In this document: piece by piece, positions 4,967-10,801 of the stretch | How positions within the stretch are numbered: position 1 is the stretch's first letter | Layout of the letters: every line of letters starts with the position of its first letter | NCBI GenBank assembly: GCA_964627045.1 | Contig: CAZVIK010000126.1 | Coordinates: forward strand, 1-11,505 | Direction of reading: 5' to 3' | DNA: 11,505 nucleotides | Source of the DNA: CAZVIK01 sp964627045 | GTDB taxonomy: Bacteria > Acidobacteriota > Terriglobia > Bryobacterales > Bryobacteraceae | Position numbers and translations under genes: made by a program | Notes under the pieces: generated by a model | Told to the model about the DNA's origin: nothing | Seen by the model: only the letters and a program-made list of their open reading frames with translations | The model's database searches: none

Positions 4967-7966
4967 CTAGTTAATCGCGATCGTCAAGTCCATCGTAACC
5001 GCGCCGCCGATGTAAGCCTGCGCCGGCGTTCCACCAACCGACAGCCGTAAGGGAATGTTGGCGCCTGACGGAGCATTCTCAGGAATTCTGATATTCACCT
5101 GAAGTAAACCAACCATTTCCGGAGTCAAACCCGCGAACTGGACATCCACCGCACTGCCATTCAGCCAGGCTTCCGTGTGTGCCGCATGGCTTAGAGCTGT
5201 GGACGGCGCCGGGGCGCCGGTGGCCACCGGTGGATTCGTCACGCCGGCCCCAGTCGCCCATATGGTGACATATCGGCCCTTGACCGCAGGAGTGGAAGTA
5301 GCGATTAACGCGCCCGTCAGCGTATCGGTGATAATCGCCCGGTCGCTATAGACGAACACTCCCGGTCGCGCAGAGGCGACGGGAACGGCGGCCGAAGCGC
5401 TGTTCACGCCGTCGCGGGTCACGACAACAGTGGTGGAGTCGCGGCCCGCAACTTCGTACGGAACTTGAACGTTGATCTGCCCGCCGGAGACGTAAAACAG
5501 GGGCGCGGCCTGGCCGTCAAAGGAAACACTTATGCCGGACAGCAGCCCAGGAAGCCGACCCGTAGACGGATCGTAACCCGAGTTGCCGGTTCCAGCCGCG
5601 GGACCGAGGTCCGTCCCGTAGATCGCGACAATCTCGCCGGGAGCCACCGCGCCGCCGGCGTAACTGGCCGCGCTCACTACGCCCTTGGAGGCAAAGGCCG
5701 GTTGTGGACCGGTCACGCTCAGTTTGGCCACGATCGCGTCGTTGTCGGCGTCATCGTCGTCGTCGGCCTCTGGCTGAACGGCGTTGACTGCCGGAAAATT
5801 AGTGGAGTAGGACCAACCGGCCAGATAGATCGAGCCGCGGGCGTCCACCGCGACGTCCATAGCTTCGTCCGAGCGGCTCCCGCCGAGGTAGGCGCTGTAA
5901 GCCAGGCCCACCGCCCCTGCGCCCTGCGGATGAAACTTCGCGGCAAAGGCGTCGGCCGGACCGCCGCCGAAGCTGGATTGCGGCTCTCCGGCGCCCGGCA
6001 AATCCGGCGATGCCGTCGTTCCCGCGATGTAGGCGGCGCCCGCGGCGTCCACCGCGACGCCATAGGCATAGTCGTTCCCGGCCCCTCCGAAAAAGGTCGA
6101 ATAGGCGAGCGCGAGCGGTCCAGTTCCTGAAGGTGCATGGAACTTGGTCACAAACGCGTCGTACGCTCCGGCCTTGACGGGCTGGTATGCGTTCGCCGTC
6201 GGGTAATCGGCGGACCCGGTGACCCCTGCCACGTAGACGGCGCCGGCGGGATCGAGCGCGACGCTGTAGGGTTGATCGAAGCCGCTCCCTCCGATGTACG
6301 TCGAGAAGCCTAAGGTGACCTCCGCATCGCCGCTGTTCGGATTCAACTTCGTGAGAAACCCGTCCGTTCCGCCCATCAGGCCGGCCTGGTAGGCCCGCAA
6401 CAAGGGGAAGCCCGTAGAGGTGGTGTAGCCGGTTACATAAACCGCACCGGTGGCGTCCACGGCGATGCCGCGCGCCCCGTCCGCCCGTGCGCCGCCGAGA
6501 AAGGTGGAATAGACCAGCGAGACCGCGCCGCTGCCGCCGTACGCGCCGAATTTGGCAACGAAGGCGTCAATGCCCCCGCGCAGCAGCCACTGGTAGGCGT
6601 TGCGCACGGGGAAATCCGAGGAATAGGTGACCCCGGCCACATAGGCGGCGCCACTCTGGTCTACGGCTACGCTGTAGGCTTCGTCGTCGGATTCGCTGCC
6701 GCCAAGATAGGTTGAGTAAACCAGAGACACCGGCCCGCTACCCGGATAGACGGCCAGCTTCGCCAGAAAGGCTTCGTTGGAACCGGCGCGCTCGGACTGA
6801 TACGCATTGAGCGTCGGGAAACGAACCGACGAGGTGTACCCCGCGACGTATGCCGCTCCCGAGGAATCCAGCGCGATCGAGGTGGCGCGGTCCGGGTTGC
6901 CCCCGCCAAGATAAGTCGAATAAACCAAAGGCGCCACGCCGCCGCCGTCCGATGGACCGAGCTTCGTTACAAACGCGTCAAAGTCCGCGCTCTTGCTCTC
7001 TTGGTAACCATTGGCCGTAGGAAAGTTGGTGGACCGTGTGAAGCCGGCGATGTAGGCCGCGCCATCGGCGTCCACGGCCACCGAAAACGCGCCGTCGGAA
7101 TCCGCGCCGCCAAGATAGGTGGAATACGTGAGCACCGGGTCGATCACCAGGGGCAGCGCGCGATTGTAAGAGGCGAGTTGGAAGCTGGCCGCGTTGCCGG
7201 TCAGATTGTAGCCGGCCGCCACCTCAGTCCGCCGGCCGCCCACCTCCTGATACACACGAGGCCGGAGCTGCCTGACATTTCCAAGCGGCGTTTCCAGAAC
7301 CAGGTTGCCGGAAGCGTCCAGGCGGACGCGATCGGCGCCGTGGTAGGCAAGGCGAATCTGGCCGGGATCGGCGCCCGGCGCCACGACGAAATCGTATTCC
7401 AGACGTCCCTGGTTGCCGTAGTAGACCAGGTCGATGCCGGGGTATACCTGGCGGCATTCGACGCGTGAATAATGCGGGACCTCGGGGCGCCACCCGGCCG
7501 GGTCGTCTCCGAGGAAGTACGCGCTGACGCCCGCCTGCCGGCCGGAGGCGCGGAACTCAGCGGCCGGATTCGCGCCCGGCAGCGTCATGCGAACGACAGC
7601 TTCCCTAATATATGTGGCCCGTTGCCGGTCGCCGCCGGACAGCGCGGACGGGGCGGCCGCGCGGCTCACGACCAAGACTGCCTCGCCCTGCGCCAGAAAC
7701 AGCGTGCGGCCTCCGGCGCGGGCGATGAACTGCACCCGAGCGTCGGTCTGCCCCAGGTTCGGCTCGAAGTACAAGGGCAGGCTTCCGTAGCGTTCCAGTG
7801 TGGCGGCGCGCGTCGAGACATCCGCCAACCGGGAGGCGGGCCCCGCCAGAGGCGCTGTCGTGGCGGTGCGCGGGCCGGAAGCGGGAGGGACCAGGACCGA
7901 GCCGGAGGCAAGCCAGGCCACCAGCCAGCAGGCAAGCAATGATCGTCGCGACAAAAGTTCTCTCAC
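4967..7966 (-). CDS. Secreted seven-bladed SBBP beta-propeller protein with Solibacter-type C-terminal domain (paralogue 1)
   Basis: From the GTG at 7966 the product is 999 residues. This start has AGGGG 6 nt upstream and gives an N-terminus VRELLSRRSLLACWLVAWLA that looks like a signal peptide, possibly Tat-type because of SRRSLL. The frame stays open to another GTG at 8050, which would add 28 polar residues and has a weaker GGAA site. Residues about 60-277 are the N-terminal domain (YGSLPLYFEPNLGQTD to LPLVIDPVL) shared with the paralogue downstream. Seven repeats begin at 281, 349, 417, 486, 554, 622 and 690 with YSTYLGG-like motifs, each followed by a 'VD..GAAYVAG.T.S..FP' core and a DAFV.K ending. 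Residues about 756-999 are the shared C-terminal domain (APGEIVAIYGTDLGP, QINVQVPYEVAG, TIWATGAGV, FAGLTPEMVGLLQVN, ending TIAIN). The last blade carries an unusual acidic insertion, DDDDDADND. This is the first gene of the probable three-gene unit. Molecular function unknown. Confidence 0.85.
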   Translation of the reverse strand: MRELLSRRSLLACWLVAWLASGSVLVPPASGPRTATTAPLAGPASRLADVSTRAATLERYGSLPLYFEPNLGQTDARVQFIARAGGRTLFLAQGEAVLVVSRAAAPSALSGGDRQRATYIREAVVRMTLPGANPAAEFRASGRQAGVSAYFLGDDPAGWRPEVPHYSRVECRQVYPGIDLVYYGNQGRLEYDFVVAPGADPGQIRLAYHGADRVRLDASGNLVLETPLGNVRQLRPRVYQEVGGRRTEVAAGYNLTGNAASFQLASYNRALPLVIDPVLTYSTYLGGADSDGAFSVAVDADGAAYIAGFTRSTNFPTANGYQESKSADFDAFVTKLGPSDGGGVAPLVYSTYLGGGNPDRATSIALDSSGAAYVAGYTSSVRFPTLNAYQSERAGSNEAFLAKLAVYPGSGPVSLVYSTYLGGSESDDEAYSVAVDQSGAAYVAGVTYSSDFPVRNAYQWLLRGGIDAFVAKFGAYGGSGAVSLVYSTFLGGARADGARGIAVDATGAVYVTGYTTSTGFPLLRAYQAGLMGGTDGFLTKLNPNSGDAEVTLGFSTYIGGSGFDQPYSVALDPAGAVYVAGVTGSADYPTANAYQPVKAGAYDAFVTKFHAPSGTGPLALAYSTFFGGAGNDYAYGVAVDAAGAAYIAGTTASPDLPGAGEPQSSFGGGPADAFAAKFHPQGAGAVGLAYSAYLGGSRSDEAMDVAVDARGSIYLAGWSYSTNFPAVNAVQPEADDDDDADNDAIVAKLSVTGPQPAFASKGVVSAASYAGGAVAPGEIVAIYGTDLGPAAGTGNSGYDPSTGRLPGLLSGISVSFDGQAAPLFYVSGGQINVQVPYEVAGRDSTTVVVTRDGVNSASAAVPVASARPGVFVYSDRAIITDTLTGALIATSTPAVKGRYVTIWATGAGVTNPPVATGAPAPSTALSHAAHTEAWLNGSAVDVQFAGLTPEMVGLLQVNIRIPENAPSGANIPLRLSVGGTPAQAYIGGAVTMDLTIAIN
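5711..7126 (-). repeat. Seven-unit SBBP propeller repeat with near-exact 68-residue period
   Basis: In the first propeller protein (numbered from the GTG at 7966) the motifs YSTYLGG, YSTYLGG, YSTYLGG, YSTFLGG, FSTYIGG, YSTFFGG and YSAYLGG start at residues 281, 349, 417, 486, 554, 622 and 690. The spacings are 68, 68, 69, 68, 68 and 68, so the period is far tighter than in the paralogue. All seven keep the GG and the hydrophobic-G-(A/S)-(A/V)-Y strand, which suggests recent repeat homogenisation or strong constraint. Confidence 0.88.
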
Positions 7967-7972
7967 AGTCAA

Positions 7973-7977
7973 CCCCT
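7973..7977 (-). promoter_or_regulatory. Ribosome binding site supporting the GTG start at 7966
   Basis: The minus strand reads AGGGG, 6 nt ahead of the GTG at 7966. It is not a full consensus but is better placed than the GGAA upstream of the alternative GTG at 8050. The start is also favoured by the signal-peptide position. Confidence 0.45.
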
Positions 7978-8063
7978 GGTCCGGACCCCGCCCGTTCGCG
8001 AAGCGTGCTCCGATCTCGAAGGCGTCTTTCCCGTGTAAAAGGAAAAACACCGTGGTTCCAGCG

Positions 8064-8078
8064 CCGGCGCGCCGCCGG
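8064..8078 (-). terminator. Possible weak hairpin between the PhzF gene and the propeller run
   Basis: About 16 nt after the PhzF-family stop codon the minus strand has CCGGCG, a 3-nt loop GCG and CGCCGG. A run of five T (8047-8043) occurs only some 16 nt beyond the stem, so this is not a classical intrinsic terminator. The same region contains the only AT-rich patch in the gap (8029-8047), so a promoter for the three-gene run may also lie here, although no convincing -35/-10 pair was found. Confidence 0.2.
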
Positions 8079-8093
8079 AAATGCCCCTTGGGC

Positions 8094-8879
8094 CTAATCC
8101 TCTGTGACGGCCTCGCCCCGCAGGAAGAGTACAGCTTGACCTTTGATTATGACGCGGTTGCCACGGTCTTCGCACCACAACTCCCCGCCGCGGGCTGAGA
8201 CCTGCCGGGCGAAGAGACTCGTCTTTCCCAGCCGCCGCGACCAGTAGGGGACCAGTGTGCAGTGCGCCGAGCCGGTCACCGGGTCCTCCGGGATGCCCGC
8301 GCGAGGGGCGAAAAATCGCGACACGAAGTCGCAGTCGCGGCCCGGAGCGGTGGCGATCACGGCGAAGGCGTCCAAGCGGCCCAGCAACTCCATGTTCGGT
8401 TGCAGCGCGCGCACTTCCTCTTCTGCGTCATAGAGCGCCATGAGGTCCCTGGATGCCCGCACTTCGCTCGGGGTTCGCCCAAGAGCCTCGGCCAGCCGAG
8501 GGGGAACCGGCGCCGGTTCGGGAACCCGCGCCGGGAAGTCCATCGAGAGCAGTTCTCCTTCGCGTCGCACGGTTAGCTCCCCGCTTCGGGTATCGAAGAC
8601 GGCCGCTTCCAGCCTGGGGTCCAGGTGGTTCAGGATGACAAACGCCGTGGCCAGGGTCGCGTGGCCGCAAAGATCGACCTCCTGGCAGGGCGTGAACCAG
8701 CGAAGCTCAAACCGCTCCCCCTGTCGGACGAAGAACGCGGTTTCCGAAAGGTTGTTTTCGGCGGCGACCGCCTGCAAGAGCGCGTCGGGCGGCCAGGACT
8801 CCAGCGGGCAGACCGCCGCGGGATTTCCCCCAAACACGCGGCGGGTGAAAGCGTCTACTTGATAGATGGGGATGCGCAC
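8094..8879 (-). CDS. PhzF family isomerase/epimerase-like protein
   Basis: From the GTG at 8879 the product is 261 residues, the usual length for the family, and it starts VRIPIYQVDAFTRRVFGGNP, where family members typically read M.IPIYQVDAFT...F.GNPAAVCPL. Residue E46 in ENNLSETAFF corresponds to the catalytic glutamate (E45) of PhzF. CGHATLATA (71-79) and DPVTGSAHCTL (199-209) are the two other conserved motifs of the diaminopimelate-epimerase-like fold. PhzF itself isomerises trans-2,3-dihydro-3-hydroxyanthranilate in phenazine synthesis, but no other phenazine gene is present, so the substrate here is unknown. The enzyme is expected to be a cytoplasmic dimer. The frame stays open to 9227, but the added residues lie antisense inside the next gene and are not family-like. 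The GTG has a GGAG only 2 nt upstream, so its ribosome binding site is weak; an ATG at 8939 is an alternative with no site either. Confidence 0.88.
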   Translation of the reverse strand: MRIPIYQVDAFTRRVFGGNPAAVCPLESWPPDALLQAVAAENNLSETAFFVRQGERFELRWFTPCQEVDLCGHATLATAFVILNHLDPRLEAAVFDTRSGELTVRREGELLSMDFPARVPEPAPVPPRLAEALGRTPSEVRASRDLMALYDAEEEVRALQPNMELLGRLDAFAVIATAPGRDCDFVSRFFAPRAGIPEDPVTGSAHCTLVPYWSRRLGKTSLFARQVSARGGELWCEDRGNRVIIKGQAVLFLRGEAVTED

Positions 8880-8946
8880 AACTCCATTTTTACCGCGAAC
8901 CGGGACGCCGGGAAACCTCGTGGTCCCCGGACGCGCCATAGTAAAC

Positions 8947-8953
8947 AGAGGGG
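8947..8953 (+). promoter_or_regulatory. Ribosome binding site deciding the start at 8959
   Basis: AGAGGGG lies 5 nt ahead of the ATG at 8959. The open frame extends back to 8866, but the upstream part would overlap the PhzF-family start and would push the signal peptide 31 residues inward, so the ATG at 8959 is preferred. Confidence 0.7.
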
Positions 8954-8958
8954 TGCAT

Positions 8959-10788
8959 ATGCGGCGTAAGGCATTGTTGGTTCTGGGCTTCGGACTGGCA
9001 TTGGGCGTGGCGTGCGCGCAGGCGCCGGGGCGCGGCCAGATGGGCGGCGCGGGAGCGCAGCGGCAGGGCGGGGGGCAGGCGGGCGCACAAGGCCGGGCCG
9101 GAGCGCAGGCCGGGCAGACCGTTGTGGCCGCCGGGCAACAGGCGGTCCCGGTGGACCCCAAGAAACTGTGCAAGATCGAGGGACGAACCGTCAACGCCCG
9201 CACCGGCGAACTCGTCCCCAGAGTCACGCTGAACCTGGTGGCGGCCGGGCCGGGCGCCTCGGGGCGTTCGGCAAGATCCGGCGCCGACGGGAGCTTCCTG
9301 ATCGAGGGCGTTCCCCCAGGCTCCTACCGGCTCATGGCCGAGCGGGTGGGCTTTTTGCGCGAGGGATACGGAGCCCGCACGCCCGGGGGTGCCGGCGCTC
9401 CGCTGAACCTGACCGAGTCCCAGCACCTGAAAGACCTGGAGTTCCGGCTGACTCCGCAGGGCGTGATTCTCGGCCAGGTGTTCGACGACCAGGGCGACCC
9501 GCTGCCGCGCGCCAGTGTGACGGCATATCCGGTGGGCGGAGGCGGCGCCGCCGTGGCGGGCGCTCCCGGTGGCGGACGCGGCATGGCGGCCGGTATGGCC
9601 GCTGGGACGGCGGGAAGCTCGTCGCAAGCCAACGACATCGGCGAGTACCGGATCGCTGGCCTCAGCCCGGGCCGCTACTACGTGATTGCCACCAGTCAGG
9701 GCGGCATGCCGGGCCGTGGCATGGGCGGGAGAGGCGCGGCTCCGGGGCAGGCGAATGAGGACGGTCTTTCTCCGATGCCGACCTATTACCCCTCCAGCCT
9801 GGATGTGGCGGCGGCTGTTCCGGTGGAGATCGCGGCCGGCCAGGATGCGGCGGGCATTAACATCACGATTCGCGAAGGGCAGATGTTTCGCATCACCGGC
9901 CGGCTGATGGCGGCCGCGCCGCTGGAATCGAACTCGGTGGTGTTATCGCTGATGCCGCGCGCCGGAGCGCCGGGGGGGCGCGGGGGCGCCAGCGCCGGGG
10001 TGAAACCGGATGGCGCGTTCGAAATCGCCCGCGTACGGCCCGGCTCGTACTTCCTGCTAGCGCAGCGGATGGGCCGGGGGGGAGCCGGGATCGCGGCCAA
10101 GACGCTGGTCGATGTGGCGGCGTCCGACATCACCGGCCTGGTCGTGCCGCTCGCCGAACCGGTCGCCATCGCAGGAAACGTCAAGTTGGAGGGCGATCAG
10201 GCCGCCACAACCCAGCTTCGCCCGGTGCTGTCGCTGATCTCGGCCGACGGCCTTCCGGTGGGCACACCGGCCGGGCGCGCCACCGACGCCGGCGCCTTCA
10301 AGCTGGACGCCGTATTCCCGGACCGCTATTACCTGAACGTTTCCGGCGTTCCGGAGGGTGCCTACATCAAGTCGATCCGGCTCGGCGGGCAGGAGGTGAT
10401 CGAGAAGGGGATCGACCTGTCCAACTCCCACGGTACCGCGGCTTTGGACGTGCTCCTCAGCCCGAAGGCGGCTTCCCTGGATGGAACCGTGACCATCGAC
10501 GGCAAGCCCGGCACGGGGACCTACGTCGCGGTCCTGCCAGATCCGGTGCGTCCCGAGCAGCCCTTCCGGAACAAGTTCGCCACCGCCGATCAGGACGGCC
10601 GGTTCACGATTACCGGGCTGGCCCCGGGAAGCTACAGCGTCTACGCGTTCCCGGAACCGATGCCGCAACTCAGCCGCGATCCCGGCCTGGTGAAGCCCTA
10701 CGAACGCCACGCCACCAAGGTCAGGCTCAACGAGAGTTCCACCGAGCGGGTGGAACTGAAGGCGATCGACGCGCCGGGCGCGCGCTGA
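8959..10788 (+). CDS. Secreted protein with five carboxypeptidase-regulatory-like (Ig-fold) units
   Basis: A 609-residue protein. MRRKALLVLGFGLALGVACA is a signal peptide with probable cleavage after ACA at residue 20; C19 is not in a good lipobox, so a lipoprotein is less likely. Residues about 21-62 are a Gly/Ala/Gln-rich low-complexity linker. Five units share a closing motif of the type G.F.I.G..PG.Y.L: GSFLIEGVPPGSYRL (111), GEYRIAGLSPGRYYV (228), GAFEIARVRPGSYFL (352), GAFKLDAVFPDRYYL (445) and GRFTITGLAPGSYSV (547). This is the hallmark of carboxypeptidase-regulatory-like (prealbumin-like) domains. Unit 2 has glycine-rich insertions around 193-217 and 246-264. No peptidase domain, TonB plug or barrel is present, so it is not a TonB receptor of the kind that often carries one such unit. 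Likely periplasmic or surface-exposed and binding-related; partner unknown. Its stop lies 3 nt from the stop of the convergent agmatine deiminase. Confidence 0.85.
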   Translation: MRRKALLVLGFGLALGVACAQAPGRGQMGGAGAQRQGGGQAGAQGRAGAQAGQTVVAAGQQAVPVDPKKLCKIEGRTVNARTGELVPRVTLNLVAAGPGASGRSARSGADGSFLIEGVPPGSYRLMAERVGFLREGYGARTPGGAGAPLNLTESQHLKDLEFRLTPQGVILGQVFDDQGDPLPRASVTAYPVGGGGAAVAGAPGGGRGMAAGMAAGTAGSSSQANDIGEYRIAGLSPGRYYVIATSQGGMPGRGMGGRGAAPGQANEDGLSPMPTYYPSSLDVAAAVPVEIAAGQDAAGINITIREGQMFRITGRLMAAAPLESNSVVLSLMPRAGAPGGRGGASAGVKPDGAFEIARVRPGSYFLLAQRMGRGGAGIAAKTLVDVAASDITGLVVPLAEPVAIAGNVKLEGDQAATTQLRPVLSLISADGLPVGTPAGRATDAGAFKLDAVFPDRYYLNVSGVPEGAYIKSIRLGGQEVIEKGIDLSNSHGTAALDVLLSPKAASLDGTVTIDGKPGTGTYVAVLPDPVRPEQPFRNKFATADQDGRFTITGLAPGSYSVYAFPEPMPQLSRDPGLVKPYERHATKVRLNESSTERVELKAIDAPGAR

Positions 10789-10801
10789 GGTTTACGCGCC
10801 C
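10776..10801. terminator. GC hairpin between convergent genes, both stop codons in its loop
   Basis: GGGCGCG (10776-10782) and CGCGCCC (10795-10801) are perfect 7-bp complements around a 12-nt loop. The loop contains the TGA of the plus-strand gene (10786-10788) and the TAA of the minus-strand gene (10792-10794). The genes leave only 3 nt between them, so this is the only place a shared bidirectional terminator could lie without entering codons well upstream. No U-tract follows on either strand, so an intrinsic terminator is doubtful. Confidence 0.3.

Noticed and set aside
5465..6130. Open plus-strand frame of 221 codons opposite the first propeller gene
   Set aside because: It mirrors the propeller repeat on the other strand; its apparent internal repetition (VDRD, GVHRD-like stretches) is simply the antisense of the blade motif.
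5711..7126. Regular 204-nt periodicity resembling a tandem DNA repeat or CRISPR-like array
   Set aside because: The period equals 68 codons and each unit translates to an SBBP propeller blade; the DNA units are diverged and have no repeat/spacer structure.
8094..8879. Possible phenazine biosynthesis locus
   Set aside because: Only a PhzF-like gene is present; no phzA/B, D, E or G neighbour is visible and PhzF-family proteins of unknown role are widespread.
8880..8958. Divergent promoter pair between the PhzF-family gene and the plus-strand secreted protein gene
   Set aside because: The only -10-like hexamer seen is CATAGT at 8937-8942 with no -35 partner at 16-18 nt. Promoters must be near, but none can be supported from the sequence.
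8880..9227. N-terminal extension of the PhzF-family frame up to 9227
   Set aside because: Family similarity starts at VRIPIYQVDAF (GTG 8879). The extension is proline/alanine/cysteine-rich and lies antisense within the divergent gene.
8890..9627. Open minus-strand frame of 245 codons opposite the carboxypeptidase-regulatory-like gene
   Set aside because: It overlaps a signal peptide and repeat units coded on the plus strand, is rich in R, H, G and A like other GC-rich shadows, and shows no domain.
10057..10710. Open minus-strand frame of 217 codons near the end of the plus-strand secreted protein gene
   Set aside because: It is the complement of units 3-5 of the real gene, without a ribosome binding site or family motif.
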